From Cyanobacteria bacterium HKST-UBA02 (GTDB lineage Bacteria > Cyanobacteriota > Vampirovibrionia > Obscuribacterales > Obscuribacteraceae): a stretch of 10,357 nucleotides of DNA. The stretch spans positions 1-10,357 of the forward strand of contig JAGQHH010000330.1 of NCBI GenBank assembly GCA_020431945.1, read 5' to 3'. Of this stretch, positions 1 to 6,177 are shown one piece after another. Made by a program: the position numbers and the translations under genes. The stretch's first letter is position 1, and the number at the start of each line of letters is the position of its first letter. Below the pieces are notes generated by a model. The model saw only the letters and a program-made list of their open reading frames with translations. It did not search any database and was not told where the DNA came from.

Positions 1-959
1 TCGTCGATGAGATCCACCGCTTCAATAAAGCTCAGCAAGATGCGTTTCTCCCGTATGTAGAAGATGGCACCATCGTCCTGGTCGGTGCCACCACCGAGAA
101 CCCAAGCTTCGAGATCAATGGAGCCTTGCTTTCCAGGCTGAAAGTCTTCGTGCTCGAAGAGCTCGGTCTCGAGGCTCTGCTCATGCTCCTTCGCCGGGCG
201 CTCAGCGACAGCGAGCGGGGTCTGGGCGAGGCCGGAGTAGAAGCGCCGGACAAGCTACTCGAGACGCTCTGTGTCTACGCTTCAGGCGATGCACGAACGG
301 CTCTCAACAGTCTGGAGCTGGCCGTGATGCTGGCCGCCAAGCGAGGCAGCAAGGAGATTTCCGAAAAGGACGTGCGCCAGGCCGTTCAGCAAGCGGTGCT
401 CAAATATGACAAGGGCGGCGAGCACCATTTCAACATCATCTCGGCTCTGCACAAATCAATTCGCAATTCCGATGTCGACGCCGGTCTCTACTGGCTGGCG
501 CGCATGCTCGAAGCCGGCGAGGACCCCATGTATATAGCCCGGCGTCTGGTCCGGTTCGCATCGGAAGATGTCGGTCTGGCTGCTCCGACGGCACTCAATC
601 AGGCGGTGGCGGCCATGCAGGCGGTGCAGCTCATAGGCATGCCCGAAGGCAAGATCGCCCTCGCGCAGGCTGTCGTATTCCTGGCATCGGCGCCCAAATC
701 AAACGCAGTCTATATGGCATACAACGAGGCTGCCGGAGAAGCCCGCAACACCAGCCAGCATCCTGTGCCCATGCATCTTCGTAATGCGCCTACGAGGTTG
801 ATGAAAGATCTTGGCTACTCTCAGGGCTATAAGTATGCGCACAACTACGAAGAAGGTGTCGCGGATATGCAATGCCTGCCGGAAGAGTTGAAGAACCGCA
901 AGTACTACAAGCCGACTGCCAGAGGATTCGAGGGCAAGCTGGGTAAGGCCGGTTCTTGA
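1..959 (+). CDS. rarA: Replication-associated recombination protein A (RarA/MgsA family AAA+ ATPase), 5' end missing
   Basis: RarA is a cytoplasmic AAA+ ATPase related to clamp-loader subunits. It acts at stalled replication forks and gaps, with SSB. The frame is open from base 3 and gives 318 residues, so about the first quarter of a usual protein of roughly 420-450 residues is missing, including Walker A. Visible in order: Walker B DEIH (residues 2-5) in the typical [14 protein letters not shown] context; the sensor-1 stretch [18 protein letters not shown] (28-45) with the SR finger; a helical lid region; and the MgsA C-terminal tetramerisation domain, with [20 protein letters not shown] and [10 protein letters not shown] near the end and a [14 protein letters not shown] tail. 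These strings are diagnostic of the family. The gene ends in TGA and converges on the coiled-coil gene at 1159-1794. It looks intact in the visible part. Confidence 0.95.
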   Translation, partial: VDEIHRFNKAQQDAFLPYVEDGTIVLVGATTENPSFEINGALLSRLKVFVLEELGLEALLMLLRRALSDSERGLGEAGVEAPDKLLETLCVYASGDARTALNSLELAVMLAAKRGSKEISEKDVRQAVQQAVLKYDKGGEHHFNIISALHKSIRNSDVDAGLYWLARMLEAGEDPMYIARRLVRFASEDVGLAAPTALNQAVAAMQAVQLIGMPEGKIALAQAVVFLASAPKSNAVYMAYNEAAGEARNTSQHPVPMHLRNAPTRLMKDLGYSQGYKYAHNYEEGVADMQCLPEELKNRKYYKPTARGFEGKLGKAGS

Positions 960-979
960 TCTGCGATTGATCGGAAGCC

Positions 980-1001
980 GCACCGGCGGTGGTGCTTATT
1001 T
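980..1001 (+). terminator. Possible rarA terminator
   Basis: A short GC-rich stem, GCACC (980-984) paired with GGTGC (991-995) around a six-base loop, is followed at once by TTATTT. It starts 21 bases after the rarA stop. The stem is only 5 bp, so it may work together with the hairpin array just downstream. Confidence 0.35.
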
Positions 1002-1003
1002 GA

Positions 1004-1129
1004 GATCCGGCTCTTACGAGCCTGGATCTAAAGTAAACATTCGGCTCTAACGAGCCGAATTTAAAGTAAACATTCGGCTCTTACGAGCCGAATTTAAAGT
1101 AAACGACCGGCTCTTACGAGCCGGTCGTT
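1004..1129. repeat. Array of four hairpin units at 33/34-bp period
   Basis: Four inverted repeats share the core GGCTC-TTAC-GAGCC (TAAC loop in unit 2). They sit at 1004-1028, 1039-1060, 1072-1093 and 1102-1129. Units 1-3 are each followed by the constant linker TAAAGTAAAC. The outer arms differ between units but stay paired within each: GATCC/GGATC with one bulged T, ATTCG/CGAAT twice, and GACCG/CGGTC extended by AAC/GTT to a 12-bp stem. The array lies between two convergent genes. A bidirectional terminator, mRNA 3'-end protection or a REP-like element would fit. On the minus strand, unit 4 is followed by TACTTTAA, which would suit termination of the coiled-coil gene. Confidence 0.85.
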
Positions 1130-1158
1130 CCGACCGCCTGTGCTGCTGGAGGAAATCT

Positions 1159-1794
1159 TCAGGCCCCGGTCGAGGGCTTAAGCGATTGCTTGAACCAGTT
1201 GAGAGGACCATGCCACCATTTGCGGGCTTTGATCTCGCTCAGCTCGGCTCGAGTGTCGCTCAACATATCTGTCAATCTGTCGTTCTCTTTTTCGGCGACA
1301 GTGAGGGTGTCTTCGAGAAAATCACGTTCTACTTTGAGGCGGGCCAGGGCATCCATGAGAGTGCGTCTCTCCTGGACGGCGGCTTCCCGCTCGAAATCGA
1401 CCCGGCGCAGCTTGCGAAGCTCGGACTCGAGCTCGGGGATGCGCTGGAGGGCGAAATACTGGCTTACCATTATCTGCTTGACGGCAGCATTCTCTTCGGT
1501 AAGCTCCTGGAGCTTCTGGAGCAGAGCGATGACACGACGTTGCAGATAAGCGACTTCGTCCTGGCTCTTGGCAGCGGCGCGTTGCTGCTGATATTTTTGC
1601 ACCACTTCGAGAACATGCCGCCGGACTTTTCTCTCTCTGGCGAGCTTGACTCGGCTGTCTTCCCCTGTTGATACCACCTCTGATGCCCAGTGGAAGATGT
1701 GCTCGAGGCCGGTCAGTGATACGGCTTCATCGTGGTCGTTGGTAGTAAAGAAGAAGTTGCTGCCTTCTGATTCGGTAATGGAATTCGTGCTCAC
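1159..1794 (-). CDS. Hypothetical coiled-coil protein with C-terminal aromatic motif
   Basis: A 211-residue protein starting at GTG (1792-1794), behind an AAAGGGGG ribosome binding site (1800-1807) with a 5-base spacer and a good promoter further upstream. I do not recognise the family. Residues 1-45 are Ser/Thr-rich and mildly hydrophobic. Residues 45-190 are rich in Glu, Arg, Leu and Gln with heptad-like spacing (for example AYLQRRVIALLQKLQELTEE, then RIPELESELRKLRRVDFERE), so a long coiled coil is likely. The C-terminus KARKWWHGPLNWFKQSLKP (189-207) is basic and aromatic and could form an amphipathic, membrane- or partner-binding helix. There is no signal peptide or transmembrane segment, so it is probably cytoplasmic. 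It is monocistronic here, convergent with rarA and divergent from the DUF899 gene. A structural or scaffold role is only a guess from composition. Confidence 0.8.
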   Translation of the reverse strand: MSTNSITESEGSNFFFTTNDHDEAVSLTGLEHIFHWASEVVSTGEDSRVKLARERKVRRHVLEVVQKYQQQRAAAKSQDEVAYLQRRVIALLQKLQELTEENAAVKQIMVSQYFALQRIPELESELRKLRRVDFEREAAVQERRTLMDALARLKVERDFLEDTLTVAEKENDRLTDMLSDTRAELSEIKARKWWHGPLNWFKQSLKPSTGA

Positions 1795-2159
1795 TTAGGC
1801 CCCCTTTCTTGGTCCATATAATAAACACAAATTTCAACTTTGTAAAAATCCAGTTGGCACCATCAGGGGTATCAGGATCAGATCCGTGGCCGGAGTTGCC
1901 GGTGGTATCAGGCATAGCGGCCTTTATTATAAATTTGCCACCTTTGGTGGTGCAGATCTTTACTAGCCTCCTCCGGTGGTATCAGATCGATCTCGATCGA
2001 TCGCACCCCTGGCAGTACCGATAGTGGTGATTCGATCTTGATATGCGTTGAGGAGATCCGATGGAGATCCACTGTGTTGCCATCCATATGTACGGGTGGC
2101 GAAAATGGTAATCTTTCAGATCCTCGAAGACCGATCCTATTGGAGGTTCTGACCAGACC
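1795..2159. other. 365-bp divergent intergenic region with short repeats and GATC palindromes
   Basis: No convincing gene lies here. The left end holds the promoter and ribosome binding site of the minus-strand gene. CCGGTGGTATCAG occurs exactly at 1899-1911 and 1973-1985, and GGTATCAG also at 1868-1875 and 2189-2196 (the last inside the DUF899 gene). Two adjacent perfect 10-bp palindromes, AGATCGATCT (1984-1993) and CGATCGATCG (1994-2003), sit directly after the second long repeat. I count twelve GATC sites from 1876 to 2136. A small hairpin CCACC-TTT-GGTGG lies at 1938-1950. AT-rich TTTATTATAAAT at 1923-1934 could be a -10 region for the DUF899 gene, but no good -35 box precedes it. Confidence 0.6.
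1818..1846 (-). promoter_or_regulatory. Sigma70-type promoter of the coiled-coil gene
   Basis: Read on the minus strand, a TTTACA -35 box (1841-1846) is followed by a 17-bp spacer and a TATTAT -10 box (1818-1823). Each box matches five of six consensus bases. Transcription would start near 1811, giving a leader of about 17 bases that holds the AAAGGGGG site and the GTG start. Spacing and position support the GTG start of the 1159-1794 gene. Confidence 0.6.
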
Positions 2160-2786
2160 ATGGACGAGTGTTGCAACAAGAGCGGTGCGGTATCAGAGAC
2201 CTCCGACATCGAAAAGCTCGAGCAAGAGATCAAAGAGCTGAAGTTGAAACTTGCTTTCCTGCGAGCCAGCTCCGCCAGGCAGAAAGTCGAGGATTATCGA
2301 TTCGACGGTCTCGATGGTTCGAAAGTATCTCTCAGTGATCTATTCGGGCTTAAAAAGGATCTGATCGTCATCCACAACATGGGTACCGGCTGTGTGAACT
2401 GCACCATGTGGGCCGACGGCTTCAACGGTCTGGTCGATCATATTAGCGATCGGACCGCCTTCGTTCTCATCTCCAACGACGAGCCTGCGGTTCAGAAGAA
2501 ATTCCGAGAGAAAAGAGGCTGGCGTTTTCCCATGGTGTCCTGTCGGGGAACCAGCTTTTTCGCCGATATGGGCTTCGCCATGCCGGCGGACAGCCCCTGG
2601 GGCAGATTCGCTCCGGGAGTGAGCTCGTTCAAGCGGGACGATTCCGGTTCTATATATAAGGTAGCGTCTTCGCGATTCGGTCCCGGGGACAATTATTGTG
2701 TGACCTGGGATCTTTTCGATCTTCTGGAAGATGGAGCCGATGGCTGGGAAGCCAGGTTCGACTACGAGCCAGTAACGAATCGGTAA
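2160..2786 (+). CDS. DUF899 family thioredoxin-like protein
   Basis: A 208-residue cytoplasmic protein of the DUF899 group, which has a thioredoxin-like fold and no settled substrate. Residues 16-45 form a charged, coiled-coil-like helix (EKLEQEIKELKLKLAFLR). The core then follows the family pattern: EDYRFDGLDGSKVSLSDLFG (44-63), strand LIVIHNMG, the CxxC motif GCVNCTMWADGFNG (77-90, cysteines 78 and 81), a strand FVLISNDEPA, and KRGWRFPMVSC (118-128). The CxxC matches the family's usual GCPSC site, so a thiol redox role is possible. The N-terminus has two further cysteines (4, 5). The ATG at 2160 is chosen because GGAGG at 2142-2146 precedes it, with a rather long 13-base spacer, and homology begins downstream. 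The next gene follows at 2853 but seems to have its own promoter. Confidence 0.85.
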   Translation: MDECCNKSGAVSETSDIEKLEQEIKELKLKLAFLRASSARQKVEDYRFDGLDGSKVSLSDLFGLKKDLIVIHNMGTGCVNCTMWADGFNGLVDHISDRTAFVLISNDEPAVQKKFREKRGWRFPMVSCRGTSFFADMGFAMPADSPWGRFAPGVSSFKRDDSGSIYKVASSRFGPGDNYCVTWDLFDLLEDGADGWEARFDYEPVTNR

Positions 2787-2797
2787 CGGTTGTTTCC

Positions 2798-2852
2798 TAT
2801 AATTTTTCTCCAGGGGTGGGCTCCGTTATCGAGCTTCGGAGAAGAATTTACT
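2798..2852 (+). promoter_or_regulatory. TATAAT promoter element and structured leader of the repeat-protein gene
   Basis: A perfect TATAAT lies at 2798-2803, twelve bases after the DUF899 stop codon. The -35 region at the right spacing (ACGAAT) is poor. A transcript starting near 2810 would have a leader of about 43 bases. In that leader CTCCG (2821-2825) can pair with CGGAG (2837-2841). This pairing covers the start of the ribosome binding site GGAGAAG (2838-2844). Slightly upstream, TTCTCC (2806-2811) could also pair with GGAGAA (2838-2843). The stems are short, so occlusion of the site is only a possibility. Confidence 0.4.
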
Positions 2853-4166
2853 ATGCTTGCAAACAACCAGTGCCGGGTGCCCGACCAGGGGTCCCTTCTG
2901 CTCGCCCGTTTCGAGGAGATCGGTCGTTCTTTCACTGACAATATAGAGGTATTGCTCGAGGCCTCCGGCACGAGCCGGGAGCCGGTCCCGGATCTGAGAC
3001 TGGGCAAATTGCTCGTGGAATTCGGTTTTGTGACGGCTGAAGCCGTGGAGTTCGGGATCGAAACAGCCAGGCGCCTGGGCATTCCCCTGGGCAAAGCCCT
3101 TCTTTCCTCCGGCTGGCTTACCGCCAGACACCTGCAGATGGGAGTCCAGCTCCAGGCTCTTTTGAGAGATGGGTTATTGAGTCTGCCGGCGGCGGTGAGA
3201 GTGGCGGAGATTCTTCTATCGACTAATTTCACCCTGGAGGAAGCCCTGACCACCGCCGGTTGTGCCGGAGCGTATGAGGCTCTGCAATCGAAAGGAACGA
3301 GAATCGGCGATCTGCTCACCGAATCAGGCCTCGTCAATCCGGAGGATATGGCGGAGACTTTGAGGAAGAGCCAGCTTCTCAATTTGCCTCTGGGCCGGTG
3401 TCTTCTTCTGTCGGGTCTGGTGGGTAGCGCCCTTCTGGAGACCGCCGTCAATGCCCAGCGCTTTCTCAGGGCTGGAAAGCTGAGCCGAGAGGACGCCATC
3501 CTGGCTGTCACCAGAGCCTGGGAGAGAGAGCAGAAACGATCTAGAGAAGAGTCTAAAGTTTATCCTTCGGTGTCTTCCATCAAGCTCGGGGAGTTGGTCA
3601 CCGCTTCGCACATAATCAGCGAGCCTCAACTGGAATATGCAATCGAGGTCGGTTTGCGATCCGGTCTGCCGATCGGACAGTCTCTTACCGAGCTGGGTCT
3701 GATTAGCGAAGAGACTCTGGCTGCGGCGCTTGCTGTCCAGTCAATGGTTCTCGAAGGCGAGCTCGATCCCCTGGGGGCTGCTTATGCTCTCATCGATCTT
3801 CATTTCCACGGCAAAGATTTGCTCGAGGTGATTTCGACTTCTTATGAGAATCGAAGCCGGAAGATCGAGATAGATTTCCGTGAGTTCGCTGCTGTAGCAG
3901 GCTCGGCAAGCCAGACCGAAATCGATGCCGGACTGGAGGCGGCCTCGAAGAGCCCTTATTTTCTCGGCAAAGCCATGGTCTTCGCCGGTTTGATAGATGA
4001 GACCGAGGCTCAATCGATGATCTGTTGCTATTTCTATTTCAGCGAAGGCATGCTCAGCCTGGAAGAATCCCTGGCCGTTTTGAAAAATGCGAGGTCCGGA
4101 GGGCTCTCGGTGGACGAGAGCATGAAAAGCCTGGGGATCGCACTTTCGATAAAAGACCCGGTTTGA
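2853..4166 (+). CDS. Protein of four tandem MshEN-like repeats
   Basis: A 437-residue soluble protein. The ATG at 2853 is chosen over an upstream TTG at 2790 because GGAGAAG (2838-2844) sits 8 bases ahead of it. After a 48-residue lead it is four repeats: 49-149, 150-243, 244-342 and 343-437. Repeats 1-3 begin [RK][LI]G-x2-L and continue with G[FL][VI] (HII in repeat 3), then [IL]P[LI]G-x2-L-x3-G and a helix ending near Q plus a Gly-Leu turn, for example KLGELVTASHIISEPQLEYA in repeat 3. Repeat 4 is the most diverged but keeps FLGKAMVFAGLI. The spacing resembles the MshEN/GspE N-terminal domain, which in PilB- and MshE-type ATPases can bind cyclic di-GMP. No ATPase, GGDEF, EAL or transmembrane part is attached. 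A role as a c-di-GMP sensor or adaptor is inference; it could equally be a structural helical repeat. Confidence 0.75.
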   Translation: MLANNQCRVPDQGSLLLARFEEIGRSFTDNIEVLLEASGTSREPVPDLRLGKLLVEFGFVTAEAVEFGIETARRLGIPLGKALLSSGWLTARHLQMGVQLQALLRDGLLSLPAAVRVAEILLSTNFTLEEALTTAGCAGAYEALQSKGTRIGDLLTESGLVNPEDMAETLRKSQLLNLPLGRCLLLSGLVGSALLETAVNAQRFLRAGKLSREDAILAVTRAWEREQKRSREESKVYPSVSSIKLGELVTASHIISEPQLEYAIEVGLRSGLPIGQSLTELGLISEETLAAALAVQSMVLEGELDPLGAAYALIDLHFHGKDLLEVISTSYENRSRKIEIDFREFAAVAGSASQTEIDAGLEAASKSPYFLGKAMVFAGLIDETEAQSMICCYFYFSEGMLSLEESLAVLKNARSGGLSVDESMKSLGIALSIKDPV

Positions 4167-4239
4167 GTGGGAAAAACCGCAGAGTTGTACGTAAAACCAC
4201 CTTAGACACTATCTGTCCCAGCCGCTAAATTGTTCTCAC

Positions 4240-4285
4240 GCCCGGATTATGCGAATAAATCCGTGTACAAGCCGGGCAAGGAGGA
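4240..4285 (+). promoter_or_regulatory. Overlapping inverted repeats ahead of a GTG start
   Basis: Just before the first exported-protein gene, GCCCGG (4240-4245) can pair with CCGGGC (4272-4277). CGGATT (4243-4248) can pair with AATCCG (4258-4263). The two share bases 4243-4245, so they cannot form fully together. The outer arm touches the strong ribosome binding site AAGGAGGA (4278-4285), which lies 6 bases before the GTG at 4292 and decides that start. Short stems; a regulatory role is speculative. Confidence 0.4.
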
Positions 4286-4291
4286 CAGAAA

Positions 4292-5032
4292 GTGCTCAAG
4301 CAATTCGAATCCGAAAGACAGGCAGTACGGCTCATGGCCGTATCGGCTCTTGTCCTCGGACTGCAAATTGCTCTTGCCGGTGAAGCTTCCGCTCAATGGA
4401 ACGCCGGCACCCAGAGCCTTCGCACTCCGCTTATCTCCGGCGCACCCGCGGCACCGGCTTATGTCTCTCCTCAGGAAGAACAGCCGCCGCCCGTCGGTGA
4501 CGGCTATGCGCCTCCCGGGGTGACCCCGGGGATGATGGGCTGGGGACCGGATCTTCCGGCCAGCCAGGTGCCGAATATTCCCCAGGTGCCTGCCGGTGAA
4601 GCCGGCAAGGCCATGGTGAATTCTTATGTGGCACCATACCTGACGCCACCTCCCGAGAATCCCGCTCCGGATCCCGGTATGGTCGACCCTCCTCCGGATT
4701 TCTATTCGCCTCCGGTCAGTGTCACCAATATCAATCCCGGCGGCGGTATCTCCGGTAGTGCTCCCACCGAGCGGTGGGGCGGTCAGACCACCCGCGACTA
4801 CGGCAACGGAGGCCGCGGCGGTTCGACGATCAGAGATGGCGGCGAAAGGCTCATAGCCAAGCCTGTAAAAGTAATGCCTCAGTTCTCCCAGGACGGCCCC
4901 CGGGCCTCCGGTGGCGGCAGAGGCAGAGCGGCAAGCCTGCCCAACGCTCAAACCTCTCAAGATCTCAACGGTAACAGAACCCTTTATCGGGGACCTAATG
5001 CCCGAGCTCGACTCACATTCGCTCCCTATTAA
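4292..5032 (+). CDS. Exported Pro/Gly-rich protein, paralogue A
   Basis: A 246-residue protein from GTG, with a consensus ribosome binding site (4278-4285). The signal peptide has a charged start, a hydrophobic core at 12-30 and a likely cut after A-S-A at residue 34, before Gln. There is no lipobox and no cysteine. The mature part is Pro- and Gly-rich and low in hydrophobic runs. Recognisable blocks are LRTPLISG (43-50), a PQEEQPPPVGDG stretch (60-71), NINPGGGISG (146-155) and RWGGQTTRDYGNGGRGGS (161-178). The C-terminal third is basic and ends in LTFAPY. The same blocks in the same order occur in the next gene, so the two are diverged duplicates. I know no family for it. Its position ahead of pilin-like and VirB6-like genes suggests an envelope or surface accessory protein of a type IV secretion apparatus, by inference only. 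Confidence 0.8.
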   Translation: MLKQFESERQAVRLMAVSALVLGLQIALAGEASAQWNAGTQSLRTPLISGAPAAPAYVSPQEEQPPPVGDGYAPPGVTPGMMGWGPDLPASQVPNIPQVPAGEAGKAMVNSYVAPYLTPPPENPAPDPGMVDPPPDFYSPPVSVTNINPGGGISGSAPTERWGGQTTRDYGNGGRGGSTIRDGGERLIAKPVKVMPQFSQDGPRASGGGRGRAASLPNAQTSQDLNGNRTLYRGPNARARLTFAPY

Positions 5033-5061
5033 TAAGTAGTCTCGGCTTCAGGAGGCCAACA

Positions 5062-6057
5062 ATGCTTAAGTCCAAGATACTATTCACGCTTCTAACAGCG
5101 GCTACCGCCGGAGCTCTGGGCGTACCTGCAGCCATGGCGCAGCCCTTCCCGGGCGATCCCGTGCAGCCGGGTCCGGCTCCCGGAGCCCCGGTAAGTACTC
5201 TGAGAACGCCGCTCATTTCCGGTCAGCCTTCATCGGCTCCCTTCGTGCCTCCGGCAGAAGGTCAGCCGCCGGCGATCGGCGACGGCTCCACTCCGGCTCC
5301 GGTGACCGGTGGTCACGCCGGCGCTCCGGTGACCCTGCTTCCCTGGGTACCGGTGATTCCCTCGAACCAGATCGACCAGGGCTCGTCGGGTATCCCGCTT
5401 CCTGTGGATCCGGCCATCACCTCGCCTCCCGGAGTTCTGGGACCGGCTCTCGCACCTGTAATCCCGGCGCCGCCGTCTACTCCCGGCGCTGACCCCGGAT
5501 CCCTGACGGCGCCTACCGGCTCCTTCAATCCGGCTGACGAAACCAATGTCAACCCCGGCGGCGGTCTTCCCGGCACCGGCGGCTATTACACCAGTATCCC
5601 CACCATGCGTCGTGGCGGGCAGGAAACACACCAGTACGGCTACCGCGGACGCAACAGTATCCTCGGCGGCGGCGGCACTGACGGCTCTCAGGACAACGTC
5701 GAGAGACTGGGTCCCTGGGCTGGCTACGGTGCAGTGTTCGGTGTCCCCACCGGTGACGGCTGGAGAAACAGCTCCATCGACCTCGGCGGCGGTCAGAGAT
5801 TCAAAACCGGCGGTAATGTGATCCCCACCGGATCCACCGTCCAGGACTATGGTCTCTCCTCCACCAGGACCAACGTAATCGGCGCTCTGCAATCGCAGCA
5901 GTCCACCGAGTTCGGTCAGGGTATGAGAAGGCTGCCTCTCTACTCGAGCAAGACCACAGACTTCGGATTCCCTTATACGCAATTCGATCCTGCCAACGTC
6001 AATGCTCAGAAACAGGACCAGTTGCTGAATCCGACAGCGATTCTCACGAACTTCTAA
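5062..6057 (+). CDS. Exported Pro/Gly-rich protein, paralogue B
   Basis: A 331-residue protein whose ATG lies 6 bases after GGAGG (5051-5055), and 29 bases after the previous stop, so the pair is probably co-transcribed. The signal peptide MLKSKILFTLLTAATAGALG is cut after A-M-A at residue 26, before Gln. No cysteine. It aligns without gaps to its neighbour over LRTPLISG to GDG (47-75 here, 43-71 there; 18 of 29 identical by eye), then again at NVNPGGGLPG (162-171) and RRGGQETHQYGYRGRNS (183-199). It is longer than its neighbour, with an extra Pro-rich segment in the middle and an extra C-terminal domain (about 207-331) rich in Gly, Ser, Thr and Gln. Variants of T-x-x-[DQ]-[YF]-G recur (ETHQYG, TVQDYG, KTTDFG), which may mark a repeated structural element. 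It ends in a Phe. Function unknown; surface or periplasmic by its signal. Confidence 0.8.
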   Translation: MLKSKILFTLLTAATAGALGVPAAMAQPFPGDPVQPGPAPGAPVSTLRTPLISGQPSSAPFVPPAEGQPPAIGDGSTPAPVTGGHAGAPVTLLPWVPVIPSNQIDQGSSGIPLPVDPAITSPPGVLGPALAPVIPAPPSTPGADPGSLTAPTGSFNPADETNVNPGGGLPGTGGYYTSIPTMRRGGQETHQYGYRGRNSILGGGGTDGSQDNVERLGPWAGYGAVFGVPTGDGWRNSSIDLGGGQRFKTGGNVIPTGSTVQDYGLSSTRTNVIGALQSQQSTEFGQGMRRLPLYSSKTTDFGFPYTQFDPANVNAQKQDQLLNPTAILTNF

Positions 6058-6073
6058 GTTAAAGGGCAAGGGG

Positions 6074-6121
6074 GGGGATTTTCCCATACCAAGGGGGAAA
6101 TCCCCGATTCCCAATTCCCCC
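6074..6121 (+). promoter_or_regulatory. Intergenic hairpins with alternative pairings
   Basis: GGGGATTT-T-CCC (6074-6085) pairs with GGG-G-AAATCCCC (6094-6105): a 12-bp stem with one G·U pair and an 8-base loop. GGGGGAA (6093-6099) can instead pair with TTCCCCC (6115-6121), which excludes the first stem. No run of T follows either stem, so a classic terminator is unlikely. Partial attenuation or mRNA processing between the genes at 5062 and 6178 is possible. The element fills the only large gap (120 bases) among the four accessory genes. Confidence 0.5.
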
Positions 6122-6177
6122 GGCATTTCTTACGATACTAATCACGGACGCAATCTCCGCAAGAACAAACCAGGAAA

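Noticed and set aside
1004..1129. CRISPR-like periodic repeats
   Set aside because: The constant part between units is only about 10-11 bp and the varying parts are the hairpin arms; there are no unique spacers and no cas genes.
1186..1671. Plus-strand open frame opposite the coiled-coil gene
   Set aside because: The minus-strand gene has a promoter, a ribosome binding site and coherent heptad composition; this frame is its complement.
1809..2024. Small open frame in the divergent intergenic region
   Set aside because: No ribosome binding site, overlaps the minus-strand promoter, and is built from the GGTGGTATCAG repeats.
2762..3511. Minus-strand open frame opposite the repeat protein
   Set aside because: Arg/Ser-rich composition with no motif, and it conflicts with the clear four-fold repeat on the + strand.
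4185..4213. Promoter TTGTAC - 17 bp - ACTATC ahead of the exported-protein genes
   Set aside because: The -35 box is fair but the -10 box matches only three of six bases; too weak to annotate, though some promoter must lie upstream of 4292.
5230..6126. Minus-strand open frame opposite paralogue B
   Set aside because: Arg/Gly-rich shadow of the Pro/Gly-rich + strand gene, which has a signal peptide, ribosome binding site and paralogue.
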